The notes below the pieces were generated by a model. That model searched no databases, was not told where the DNA came from, and worked only from the letters and a program-made list of their open reading frames with translations. Of a stretch of DNA of 17,626 nt, positions 1 to 9,209 are shown piece after piece. Source of the stretch: Cladosporium sp. IMV 00045 (taxonomy: Eukaryota; Ascomycota; Dothideomycetes; Cladosporiales; Cladosporiaceae). How positions within the stretch are numbered: the first letter of the stretch is position 1; every line of letters begins with the position of its first letter. The translations under genes and the position numbers were made by a program. The stretch covers positions 1 to 17,626 of the forward strand of contig MSJI02000231.1 in assembly GCA_001931905.2 (NCBI GenBank), read 5' to 3'.

Positions 1-154
1 GTGGCACCATAGAGGCAAAAAAGAACGAAATGCCTGCGCCTTACGCTTCGCTCTCCGGCCGGGATGCTGTCACACACTTCACGCCTCCTCATTTCTCTTC
101 GTTCTGACCCTCTATCTCCCCACTCAACATGCCTTTTTGAAACTTCCACGTCGT

Positions 155-650
155 CTAGAAAACCCTGGTCCCGCGGATGCGAGCTTCCTGAATCGTATCG
201 GGCGCTTCGTCAATTTTCTCTTGAAGATCCGCCCGTCTTGTCGCTAATTCTGCGTCTCCTTTCATCGGCAACACCGCGCAAGCGTAGCGTGATGCCGTGG
301 CGCAGGCCTTCCAAAGGCAGACGTGTGACAGTAATCCGCTCTCGGGTTTCGACATCGCCTTCTCTCCTTTGCGGGCCAGGTATCATGTACTCCTGAACCA
401 ACAACGGGCGCCGCTCTGCACGGCTCTGCGGATACTTGGAGACTTGAGCTCGCGTGCCACCTTTCCCTCGGTTCAGCTGCCTACATCGGTCGTCCCTTTC
501 GCTCTTGTCCTTGCGACTCTGCAGCTGTGGGCCGCCAGGATGAGCCGAAGTCGAGCTTCTTCGGACAGGATCTTGCTCGTCACACTCTGCGGCTTGTACC
601 GCGCGCTTTGCGGCTTGCTTTTAGGCGACGCGACTCTCATTCATGACCGT
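155..650 (-). pseudogene. Possible decayed gene encoding a basic, helical protein
   Basis: Read on the minus strand, one frame stays open from 620 down to 213 (136 codons) and is rich in Arg, Lys and Glu, with segments such as RERITVTRLPLEGLRHG. Just before it the same frame holds an ATG (about 644) followed seven codons later by a TAA at 623-621. Near 250-260 the protein-like character moves to another frame, which continues as RADLQEKIDEAPDTIQEAR to a stop at 155. One stop and one frameshift would explain both breaks. An intron at the second position is possible, but I found no convincing splice pair. I do not recognise the family. It could also be chance open frames in GC-rich DNA. Confidence 0.25.
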
Positions 651-1083
651 ACCGTCAAAGATCGCCGAGACTAAACCCCCACCACCATATCTACATAATC
701 ACTAAGGAGTAAAGGCCGGGTCTCACATCGGAAGCTCGTCTCGTCTCGTATGTCTTCTTGCGCATCCTGCTCCCTGCAGCTAGGCGTTGTATAGGATGTT
801 CTAGGCGCTTGCGTTGTCCATCACACAGAGATCTGATGGATAATCCCCAACCTCCTGACTCGAAACAGCGGTTGAGTTCGCCTTGAGGCTTTTCTTCGCA
901 TCATATGATTGCAATCAGCGGTCAGAGTCGGATTCGTTCTGCAAGGCAAGCTCGTGTTCGCCAACTGATACAGATCGTCACCTAACATACAGCACAAGGC
1001 GCATCATTAGACAAGAGAACCCGTCGTGATCGATCAAACGGACGGCACCGGGTATACTAGTACATGTCTCTTGAGAACGCCAC

Positions 1084-2870
1084 GCATGCAGTATGAACTC
1101 CGCAACTATGCATTTTGATTGTCGTCGATTTGGCGCTTTTCGCGGTCCTGCAAAGATCTTGCGTTTCGCCGAAAATACGCTGGCTTTATTAGTCTTTGCG
1201 CGCCACGCATCGCCATCCCAAGGCCGCACGGCGTTCTCGCGGCTGATATGATATACCCACCCACACCATCAAACGGCGTGATGAATTTCCCGACCCTCTC
1301 TCTCAAAGTTCCGATCCCGAGCTTGCATAAGTTACTACTGCTTGCTCTTTTTCTTCGGTTGCGCAAGTGCTTCCATTAGGGACAACGGCATGCGTGTCGT
1401 CATCTGTGGCTCGACAAATTTTCGTCAGCCCTGAGATCAGCCTCAGCTCAACGCTGGTGGTCATCGTAACTCGTACAGCGACTCGCTGGTAAAAGCCAGG
1501 GCAGGGATCAGGACATGTAAGAACACCACCCAGTGCCGCACTACGCATCCGTCTCACGTCTCTTATTTCGACTAATGGTCCGAGGTTTACACTCTCTGCA
1601 ACCCCGCGTTTTCACGATCAATTCCCTTCCAAACCTGCATGCATCGCGCTACGATATGTGGGTAGTCTCGTGAGATCCGCGGGTGAGCCCCTCGAGGCAC
1701 CCATACGAGCTATACTAAACTACTGTATACACAAAGCTAGCAGCCAGCGCCGGGCAAGGCGGTCAAAGGGCTCTGCCTCGGCCTCTTTTTGTTGGAAGAA
1801 GCGCAGGACTTACCAGAAGGCGCTACCTCTTGCATTATTCAGACGCACGAGATTTCGCCGCAAACATGGTGCAGTTTGGTTGTGTCGCCCAACGGTTCAC
1901 AGCACTATACCTACGACTCCGTGTACTTCAGGACATATTGCGGATTCTAAGGGTCGGAGCTACTGAATCGCCAGGCATAGCGTCTTCCGTTTCCCTCCCG
2001 GTCGACTTTCGCCTTTCATGCATGAAGATTATCTCATCACGAGGACGACTGCGTTTTCTGCTGGCTTCATCGTTCCGCTTGCCTTGCGATGCTGTTGGAG
2101 TGGCTCACAATTTATGCCACAGAACCCTCTCCGATAGGCGTGTACTGTCATCGTCCTTTATCGTTCGAATCAGACTGCCCCCTTCTCCTGAGCCACGAAC
2201 AAAATCATCACTGCTGCATAGCACCCCATGATATAGCATGGCATCCATGCAGTCATATCTGGTATCCTTGACCATCTCCTGCGATCCTGGTACACCCGAA
2301 AGTCCGGCCGACCAGCCGCATTACTTGCGATACTATGATGCAGAAGACCTTGCTTGTTGGTATGATATGAGTTCTGGACAGTCAAGCCCAGACGCCCCCC
2401 AGCGCATGCACCGCTCGTGTGGCCACCCGCCCGCGGCGTTTACCACCACTCGCAAACCCGTGCATGCGGCCTTTCGATTGAGCTGGGCTGGCAAAGGCGC
2501 GTCAGATATATCAGGCGCGCTCCCAATTCTGTGGTGCACAGCAGAGGATATCGTCAGTTACAACCGGGGAAGCCAGGCATGCTGCCGCACCTAGAAGCCG
2601 CCTGCTTCGTGATCACAGTGAGTATTGTGAACAAGTCCGGACAAAGTTGCTTGACTTTGACCGGGTGAGTTCCCCGACTATGTCTCTTTGAATTGATCGG
2701 CACGGCATGTGCTATCACTGCGGCGTGGTACACATACGGCAAAGCAGCACATGCATCTGAGACAGGCAGTCTGCTTGTTTACTTGATCTATTCGCGGCAG
2801 TGAGAAAATGATAGTTTTTCAACGCCCCATGTATCGAACTTCGTGCGGGAGTCCAGACCAGTATGCATGC
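1084..2870. repeat. Cluster of seven GCATGC palindromes
   Basis: Exact GCATGC occurs at 1084-1089, 1388-1393, 1637-1642, 2404-2409, 2462-2467, 2577-2582 and 2865-2870. Equal base frequencies would predict about 0.4 copies in this length. The other 15.8 kb of the window hold only three copies that I found (5081, 8928, 12074), close to the expected number. All ten lie outside the called coding sequences. Related ATGCAT and CCATGCA words also occur nearby. Function is unknown; this may be a regulatory region or a local composition effect. Confidence 0.5.
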
Positions 2871-3480
2871 TCGATAAGACGACATTGCTACTCGTTTTCT
2901 ACGTTGTTGCTAGCTGCAACACAAATTGCCATGTAGACAGTTACCTCGACGCTGGATTATCCTGATCGCGCCTCGTGTTTCGTGAGCATGTGCAGCAAGC
3001 TACAGACTGTACCACCCGGGGAGTTGTCTGCCTTTGGTTTGGTCACGCTCTTCGAGAAGTATCGAGTCCAACATACGGGCTGTTTATCGCTCTCCGTTCT
3101 CCGCATACACATGATGTGAGTGGAGATGATGATGTCTACCATACGAAGAGTTTGATTGGTTGTGGAGGTCTCTGCCCTGTATTATGAATCCGAGGACTCA
3201 GACGTCTATCTAAAGAACACAAGTCTGAGTCTGTCCGTGGGCTCTTAGAAACATCCTATGATCTCGAGTGAAAGGCTGGAGATGCAAATGATGATGCTTT
3301 CGATCAACGAGGACGACGAGGGATCGATTTCGAGACATCAGCTATCGAAGCACATGTAATGGTATTCATTTGACCCATCGTCTGGCCCAACCTCGAATCA
3401 ATTTCTCGAATCGATCGTATATAGGAGTCTAAAATCGATACAAAAATTGCAACTCTGGTAAAAGCAATTACAGTCCCGAA

Positions 3481-3491
3481 GGGTTAGGGTT
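3481..3491 (+). promoter_or_regulatory. Telobox-like motif upstream of the mitoribosomal gene
   Basis: GGGTTAGGGTT, nearly two units of the TTAGGG telomere repeat, lies 118 bases before the MRPL10-like ATG. Interstitial motifs of this type are bound by Myb-type telobox factors (Tbf1 in yeasts) and are known in promoters of ribosomal protein genes. A role here is inferred from position and sequence only. Confidence 0.4.
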
Positions 3492-3609
3492 GGTGTTAGA
3501 TTTCGCTAATGTTAGACTCTCGGGCAATCCCGTCCAAAGAATCTCGACTTCAAGCATCAGACAACGCTGCGACAGAGGGCAGTGCGACCAGCGCCACCTC
3601 ATCGCCAAC

Positions 3610-4592
3610 ATGCCTCCCAGATTACAGCTGCTCAGCAGAGCAGTGAGAGTGGTTCCCCAAAAAGCCTACCAACCCGCTGCGCCATTTCTCTATCCCTTCC
3701 TCAACCAACAACAGCGCCCGGCTTCCATTCTCTCCTCCCTTTCCGACACCCAGGGAGCCTACAACCACCGCATTCGTCGCGGCCGTGGTCCCAGTTCAGG
3801 CAAGGGCAAAACTTCTGGAAGAGGTCACAAGGGTCAGAAGCAGCATGGAAAGGTCCCTTTCGGATTCCAGGGTGGTCAGACGCCCGAGGAGGTCGTACAC
3901 GGAGAGAGAGGTTTCGAGAACCAGTTCGTTGTCCTCCAGAATACCTGAAGAAGTAGAGCAGCTTCACTGACAATGCGAGCAGCTTCTCGGTTGAAATGAG
4001 CCCTGTCAACCTCAACCGCATCCAGGAGTGGATTAACGCCGGCCGCCTCGACCCGACCAAGCCCATCACACTGAAAGAGCTGGACAAGAGCAGGTGTATC
4101 CACGGCGTAAAAGACGGCGTCAAGCTGCTCGCGCGCGGCAAGGAAGAGCTCAAAACGCCGATCAACATCGTGGTCTCGCGCGCCAGCGCCGAAGCCATCA
4201 ACGCCGTCGAGAAGCTCGGCGGCACCGTGACCACCCGCTACTACACCAAATTCGCCGTCCGCCAAATCAGAAAGGGCCACATGGACCCCATCCACTCGCT
4301 GCAGAGCCGCATCCAGATGGCGCCCGAGGGCGCCGAGGGAGCCGAAGCGGCCGCCGAGGCCATGCACATGGAGAGGATCAAGTATCCCTACAGACTGCCG
4401 GACCCGACGAGCAGAAAGGACTTGGAATACTACCGCGACTCTGCCCACAGGGGTTACCTGTCGCACACGGTGGAGGAGGGTCATGGTCCCTCGCTTTTCT
4501 TCAAGACGCCCGGCGCTGGTCGCGTGGATGCTCGCAAGGTCGCGAGCAAGGGTGGCAAGAACATCGTCAAGGCCCAAAACAGGGTTTGGTAG
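3610..4592 (+). CDS. MRPL10: Mitochondrial large-subunit ribosomal protein uL15m
   Basis: A structural protein of the mitochondrial 54S ribosomal subunit, of the bacterial L15 family. Spliced from 3610-3923 and 3983-4592, it gives 307 residues, close to yeast Mrpl10. The first 45 or so residues are basic and hydroxylated, as in a mitochondrial targeting sequence. The uL15 signature GRGPSSGKGKTSGRGHKGQK is at residues 58-77, followed by the FGFQGGQTP segment, and the C-terminal extension ends NRVW. The intron (3924-3982, 59 nt) has a GTTCGT donor, a CTGAC branch site at 3966-3970 and a GCAG acceptor. It joins GFEN to HFSVEMSPVNL, which restores the family sequence; without splicing, translation stops at 3948. 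I chose the ATG at 3610 because no in-frame ATG lies upstream. An acceptor three bases earlier (after 3979) would add one serine. A second upstream ATG at 3509, in another frame, would overlap this start if it is transcribed. Confidence 0.93.
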
Positions 4593-5280
4593 ACGTGTAC
4601 TATTTTTATGTAACTATCATGCTGTGGATATACAATGTACAATATTTTAGGAAGACTCTTGCAGGAGACCTCCCGCTGTTTGTGGCATTGTGAGTTGTAG
4701 TCCGTTAGTCCTTGGTAGCTAAGCATGGGCTATTACCATCCCCCAAAGGACGGCGATTGATTGATTGAAGTGTCAGCGCAGAAACCTTCAGTTGTTCGTT
4801 TCTGGACATGAGCGGTCGGAGATTCAACCAGATCCTGAGAAAGAATCGGCCTTCGAATAACCTTCTGAACATGAAAAAGATTGCCGTTCGGTGTCTCTAC
4901 TCGCATTGACATGCTTGTTGGAAGCAAGCATCGATACTGTGATCATGCCGTGTCTGGTCGATTCACGGCGTGAGCGTCATTTACGTCTGCCGCAAACATA
5001 GCAGAAGCACCGGTTTCTTGATTGGATTGCTCCTTGTGTGCTCGACGATAACTCCTCCATACTATATCGTCCGATTGCACGCATGCCCAGATAGCAATCT
5101 ATTTGCACAGTATTGACTGCAAACATGACCAGACAATACAGAAACCGAACAGTCAATCTTGACTCACCAACACTGTTTGGCAACCACATAGAAGCAGAAA
5201 TACATACCTTCGCTATTCCACTCACCCCGATCCTCACTCAGACCCTCACTCCAGCAACGACAGTACACTGACATCTACCA
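4593..5280. other. Intergenic region between two plus-strand genes
   Basis: Non-coding. The first part is A/T-rich 3' UTR of the ribosomal protein gene. The last 150 bases, rich in C and A before the ATG at 5281, are the likely leader and promoter of the next gene. A GCATGC palindrome lies at 5081. I see no RNA gene and no repeat of note. Confidence 0.6.
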
Positions 5281-5979
5281 ATGCCGAAATCATCAAAATC
5301 CAAACGCAAAAAGGTTACTCAAGCCAAACCGCCTTCCCAACAACGAAACGATGGCGTCCAGCCCGTCTCAACTCACGGCAAACAGCCCTCCTCCAACGAC
5401 ATTAACAGAATCGAACTCAGCCCAGCAGAGGAAGCAGCAGCAGCAGAAAGAAACCAACCACAAAACCCACCCGAAACCTCCCCCTCTGAGTTCCTAAACC
5501 CCTCCTCCTCATCGCCCTCAACCAACGAAAACCGAACCAAAAGCAGCAAAAGCAAGCGACCGAACCCACCATCCTCCAATCGACCAAGAACAAACGCGAA
5601 AGACCTCTACACCACCCGCTCGAAATGGCTGAAAGACTCCCAACTCCACTCCCCAACACCCCAAGACGAAACGCAATACTTCGCCCCAGCAACCAAAACC
5701 AAGGCACCACAGCCCCTTCCTCCGTCAAACGCTCAATCCACCCAGGCCTCCAAATCGCTACAAACTGAACAGAAGGAAGAACACAAATCCCCCAACTCCC
5801 TCCAAACAATCGACCTGCACTCCTCCGACTCTTCCACGTACGACATCATCGACGCGCGCGAGGTTGAAAGGTCGATTTTCGATCCGGAGGGGATGGTTGT
5901 TGCGAAGAGCGGGTTGGAAGGGGAGTCGGATTTTGAGGTTTTGAGTGATGAGGACGATTTTGATGATGGGTATATTTAG
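5281..5979 (+). CDS. Disordered Ser/Pro/Lys-rich protein with acidic C-terminal tail
   Basis: A single-exon gene for 232 residues, with no domain that I recognise. The N-terminus is strongly basic (KSSKSKRKKV at residues 3-12), a possible nuclear localisation or nucleic-acid-binding patch, and a second basic patch (KSSKSKR) is at 87-93. Residues 13-180 are low-complexity, rich in Ser, Pro, Asn, Gln and Thr, and probably disordered. The C-terminal 50 residues differ: they contain YDIID (187-191), then the segment REVERSIFDPEG, then SDFEVLSDEDDFDDGY (217-231). YDII and FEVL both fit the Atg8-interacting consensus [WFY]xx[LIV], and FEVL is flanked by acidic residues. The ATG lies in a fair context (CTACCAATGC). 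Coding-strand composition is A/C-rich up to about 5850 and G/T-rich after it. The length, clean start and ordered tail argue for a real gene; its function is unknown. Confidence 0.75.
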   Translation: MPKSSKSKRKKVTQAKPPSQQRNDGVQPVSTHGKQPSSNDINRIELSPAEEAAAAERNQPQNPPETSPSEFLNPSSSSPSTNENRTKSSKSKRPNPPSSNRPRTNAKDLYTTRSKWLKDSQLHSPTPQDETQYFAPATKTKAPQPLPPSNAQSTQASKSLQTEQKEEHKSPNSLQTIDLHSSDSSTYDIIDAREVERSIFDPEGMVVAKSGLEGESDFEVLSDEDDFDDGYI

Positions 5980-6574
5980 GTGTGACGGAGGACGAGGAGA
6001 GAAGAAGGAAAGGGGTGTGTTCGACGGGAGTGCTGTGGCAGGGGAGATGGTGTGTAGGTGTTGTGACAAAGAGAACCTGCCTTGAATTGAGGTCTGCTGG
6101 CTTATGGTAATTTTTTTTTGGCATGTGGTATTTTCTAGGGAGTTTTTTGTTGCTTGGTGACTTATTCCTGTCATTGTTGGATATATCCACTACGCAGGCC
6201 AGGAGTGGGAAGAGATTAAGAAATGCCTGTTCGACCTCCCAGTCGCGAGTTCGTGAGAGCACTTCCGTCTTGATGGCAAGAGATGGAGGCGGTAAGAAAG
6301 TCCGTCTGCCCATCGTAGAGACATGATTTGAAGAAGAACTGAAGGACTCGTGTGTACTAGTAGGTTCTGTGTATTTTCATTTTTTCCTTTGCTTTCCTTT
6401 TTGGGTTCTGCTACTTTTACATAGATGATTCTTGCCTCTATCTTAACCAAAAGGTCGATTTATTTTACGGGGAAACAAAAGAAAAGCCTCCAGCATCGGT
6501 CTGGAACCAAACCGATCGACCTAGCTCGAATCGCAACAACTGTATTGATCTCTCAACTCAACCCAACATCAAGC
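5980..6574. other. 3' intergenic region between convergent genes
   Basis: About 600 bases separate the stop of the serine-rich protein (+) from the stop of the sulfide oxidoreductase (-). The left part is G/T-rich, with T runs at 6112-6119 and around 6375-6405. It presumably holds both 3' ends. No coding or RNA feature was recognised. Confidence 0.6.
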
Positions 6575-7963
6575 TCAATCAGTCCATCCCTTCGGACCAC
6601 CCCAGTTTCCCTTCAGATGCGCGGTCTTGTAAACCCAAGGGAAGAAGTCCTTCTTCAAATGATAAAACGCCCTCCTGGGAACCGCTTGGTCGATCCCAAA
6701 CATCTCGCCAAAAGTCTCCTTCGGCACGCCACCGTATTTGAACTCCGCCAGCATCACCTTGCCGTACTCCGTCAACAGCGGGCACGAGGTGTAGCCGTCG
6801 TAACGCGCTTCCGGCTCGTAGCCTTGCTGGCTGCGCAGGATGTTGGACACCAACACGGGCGCTTGGGAGGTGATGGCTGCGACTGTCTTGGACGTGGGCA
6901 GGGAGGAGGCGTCGCCTGCCGACCAGACGTTGGGGAATTTCTTGTGCTGCGTTGTGAAGTCGTCGACGTCGACGTAGCCCGCGGGGTTGGCGAGGGGCGA
7001 GGAGGAGAGGAAAGCGTGCGGCTTGTTCTTCGGCGCCACGTGCAGGAAGTCGAACTTCTTCTTGACGGGCTCGGGGTTGTTCGCTTGCGCGAAAACGGCC
7101 GTCTGCCCGTCCTCCTCGATCGCGACGAGATCGTGCTGGAACAGGCCTTGCACGCCGCGCGACTTGCGGATTTCCTCCAGCGCGGCGCTGTACTTCGGCA
7201 CGCCGAACATGGCTGGCAGGCCCGTGGCGAAGTCGACTGTGATGGCGGATTTGCCCGCACCTGCTTCGGGAGTGAACGTGCCGGCCTGCTTCCACGCGTC
7301 CGTGGCGAGCCACATGATCTTCTGCGGCGCGCCGGCGCACTTCACCACGCCTGCGGGCTGGGTGAAAATCGCATGGCCGGCGGAGAAGTTGGCGATGCTG
7401 CGGGATGCTTTGTCGCAGTACCTGTAATCGTAGATCGTCGAGACGAGGGAGTGGCGATCCTCAAGCGCGTCGCCCAGGTTATTGACGCTGCCGAAGTCGA
7501 GGGAGATGCCAGGCGCGACGACGAGGTGCTCGTAGGCAAGTTGTTGGCCGTCGGTAAGGGTGAGGGCGTTTTGCTCAGGGGCGAAAGTGGCGGCGCCGGT
7601 GTTGTAGAATTTCAATTTGGGGTCGAAGATGCTTTTCATGGGGAGGCGGAGGTCTTGTTTGTCCTTAAGACCACCGCCTACGAGAGTCCAGCCCGGTTGG
7701 TAGTGGTGCCATTCGGATGGGTCGACGATGGCGATGTCGTTTTCTTTGAAGCCGCCGCGGCGGAGGAGTTGGTGGCTGATTGCTGTGCCGGCGGAGCCTC
7801 CGCCGATGACGACGATTTTGTGGTTACGCGCAGGTGACGTTACTGGCGCTGCTGCTTTTGGTGCTGCTGCAGGTGTTGCTGGTGTTGGCGCTGCTGTTGC
7901 GAATGTTCTGAGTGCTGTTTTTGTGATGGCCTGGTGTTGCCTGAGGGGGTTGAGGCGTAGCAT
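6575..7963 (-). CDS. hmt2: Mitochondrial sulfide:quinone oxidoreductase
   Basis: A flavoprotein that oxidises sulfide and passes electrons to ubiquinone at the inner mitochondrial membrane; the fission yeast member, Hmt2, is needed for cadmium tolerance. The single exon gives 462 residues, near the family length. The first 22 residues (MLRLNPLRQHQAITKT and on) look like a mitochondrial presequence, followed by an Ala/Pro-rich linker to about residue 44. The FAD-binding motif VVIGGGSAGT is at about 51-60. The WHHYQPGWTLVGGG segment matches the human HFYQPIWTLVGAG region. Both redox cysteines of the eukaryotic type are present, in VKCAGAPQKI (Cys209) and DGYTSCPL (Cys394), and the second flavin motif SAGDASSLPTSKT starts near 348. 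I start at the ATG at 7963, since the frame upstream offers only a GTG. It stands alone, facing the serine-rich gene tail to tail. A perfect inverted repeat lies 20 bases upstream. A long open frame on the opposite strand is a codon-bias shadow. Confidence 0.95.
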   Translation of the reverse strand: MLRLNPLRQHQAITKTALRTFATAAPTPATPAAAPKAAAPVTSPARNHKIVVIGGGSAGTAISHQLLRRGGFKENDIAIVDPSEWHHYQPGWTLVGGGLKDKQDLRLPMKSIFDPKLKFYNTGAATFAPEQNALTLTDGQQLAYEHLVVAPGISLDFGSVNNLGDALEDRHSLVSTIYDYRYCDKASRSIANFSAGHAIFTQPAGVVKCAGAPQKIMWLATDAWKQAGTFTPEAGAGKSAITVDFATGLPAMFGVPKYSAALEEIRKSRGVQGLFQHDLVAIEEDGQTAVFAQANNPEPVKKKFDFLHVAPKNKPHAFLSSSPLANPAGYVDVDDFTTQHKKFPNVWSAGDASSLPTSKTVAAITSQAPVLVSNILRSQQGYEPEARYDGYTSCPLLTEYGKVMLAEFKYGGVPKETFGEMFGIDQAVPRRAFYHLKKDFFPWVYKTAHLKGNWGGPKGWTD

Positions 7964-7978
7964 TTTCGCCACTGTGAC

Positions 7979-8003
7979 TATGGAGTAGTATGGAGTACTA
8001 CTC
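7979..8003. promoter_or_regulatory. Inverted and direct repeat just upstream of the sulfide oxidoreductase start
   Basis: GAGTAGTA (7983-7990) and TACTACTC (7996-8003) form a perfect 8-bp inverted repeat with a 5-nt spacer. The 9-mer TATGGAGTA is also repeated directly at 7979-7987 and 7989-7997, ten bases apart. The element is 16-40 bases upstream of the ATG at 7963, so it lies in the leader or core promoter. It could be a protein site or an RNA hairpin in the 5' UTR; the sequence does not decide this. Confidence 0.4.
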
Positions 8004-9209
8004 GTATGTATATCAGTATGTTTTGTTTCAGCTGAATAAGCTGAATTGAATTGGATCTCAGCGGGTTTAGTCGAGTCTGCTATTTCTCTTCGAATGTTTG
8101 AACAATAATTATTTTTATTGAGAGATCGACAACCCTTGCTGGATGCAGGGAAAAAGCTCTCCGGTGCCGGCGTGAGGGTTTGCGCTAAGTATGACGTGCT
8201 TGGAGGTTTTACAAAAAGGGCAATTCAGCGAAACTACTCGCATATATTATGTATCTGATTGTTGCTGCTCGACCCTTGACATGTAAATTTTAGGAGCTTA
8301 CGTTTTATTTGAATTGATCACGTTATCCTCATCTTTCAATTTCTAAGCAGTGGTGGTGTCCCTGTGAAGAATCGAAGCAAGTCGCAGCTTGTGAGCCAGC
8401 GTAGCCAGGTAAATTCCCTATGCAGATGCAATGTGGAAGAACATTGAGAGAAATGCTCGAATCGAGATCCAAGCTATCACACAGGCACAATTTTGCATCA
8501 TCGAGATGACGGTTACACTGTCAATGATTCGCATCAAAATAGTTTTGATACTCGAAGATAGGATTGACAGGTCACAACTTTTCCTTCACGCTCACGCCAA
8601 TCCTTAGATGTGCACGTGCGGCCATCTCTTATACCCATCAACAACCGTGCGACATACTCATTGCCAGGTATCGACTGTAAATCTCTCGCGATAGAGCTTT
8701 CTACTTCGCACCAAGACTTCGCAGGATTTAATCATTAGCCGACATCGGATCATCCTGGATTCTGGTTCGATTGTTGTACGGTCAGCTCCGAGACAGCACT
8801 GCACTTCACCTGCTGAGCCAGAGTAGCATCGATCATTGCTCTGAAAGAGTTGTGATGCAGTGACCGCCAAAGGATCATTCTTGGACTCCCAGAGCCGCGT
8901 CTGTGTGGTAGTTGTAGACCCAGGACTGCATGCCTCCAAAAGAGCAGGTCGAATCGTAATAGGCCATCGACACGTCGAATCTGATTGTCGGGAATAGAAC
9001 ATTCCCTACCGTTCTGAAGATTTCCAAGCCTTACAGAATGACATGACGGCCACAACGAATCGGCTGCCACGCTTTACGAGCTACACGCTCGCAATGGTGG
9101 TAGTTGTCCAGCTGCGTGAAGTATTCGAGGTCGACACTTACGAGTCTGGAGTCGGACAACATAACGGTATCCGAGTGCAGTCAAGTCTGAGGCTTGTCAT
9201 ACTCGGCCA
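8004..9209. other. Intergenic region upstream of the sulfide oxidoreductase
   Basis: The half nearest the oxidoreductase gene is A/T-rich and is its likely promoter. The right half, downstream of the cullin-repeat gene, carries overlapping short minus-strand frames. The most protein-like of these, 8875-9162, is listed separately. A 114-codon minus-strand frame beginning with ATG at 9002 has no signal peptide or domain and overlaps it in another frame. One GCATGC lies at 8928. Confidence 0.5.
8875..9162 (-). pseudogene. Possible gene remnant with one internal stop
   Basis: From an ATG at 9162 the minus strand reads 43 codons (MLSDSRLVSVDLEYF and on), a TAA at 9033-9031, then 51 more codons in the same frame (with VGNVLFPTIRFDVSMAYY) to a TGA at 8875. 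Amino acid use looks like real protein, but the length is modest and I recognise no family. The bases at the stop, CTGTAAGG, resemble a splice donor; the nearest acceptor would give an intron of only 21 nt, too short. It could be a broken gene, an extra exon of something unrecognised, or chance. Confidence 0.2.

Larger units (their letters stand above)
1..3480. other. Gene-poor stretch, no intact gene recognised
   Basis: About 3.5 kb with no reading frame that I can match to a family. Open frames on both strands are short (at most about 135 codons), mostly lack an ATG, and overlap each other. The only stretch that reads like protein is on the minus strand at the far left and is listed separately. 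A 118-codon plus-strand frame with an ATG at 2238 has no recognisable domain and I do not call it a gene. The part from 1084 to 2870 is rich in the palindrome GCATGC. The last few hundred bases are presumably promoter for the ribosomal protein gene that follows. No terminal repeats or transposase-like sequence was seen. Confidence 0.6.

Noticed and set aside
2161..2180. GTTCGAATCA, resembling a tRNA B box
   Set aside because: No A box at the right distance and no acceptor stem could be formed around it.
2238..2594. 118-codon plus-strand frame with ATG
   Set aside because: It is short, has no recognisable domain, signal peptide or helix pattern, and overlaps other frames of similar quality.
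3876..4577. 233-codon minus-strand frame
   Set aside because: It is antisense to the uL15m gene and crosses its intron; Val/Asp/Ala/Gly-rich shadow with no recognisable domain.
6425..7837. 470-codon plus-strand frame with an ATG
   Set aside because: It lies antisense to the sulfide oxidoreductase and repeats residues set by the other strand's codon bias. It has no family resemblance, while the minus strand is a clear match with both catalytic cysteines.
8762..8775. GGTTCGATTG, resembling a tRNA T loop
   Set aside because: The flanking bases do not pair as a T arm and no other tRNA arms are present.
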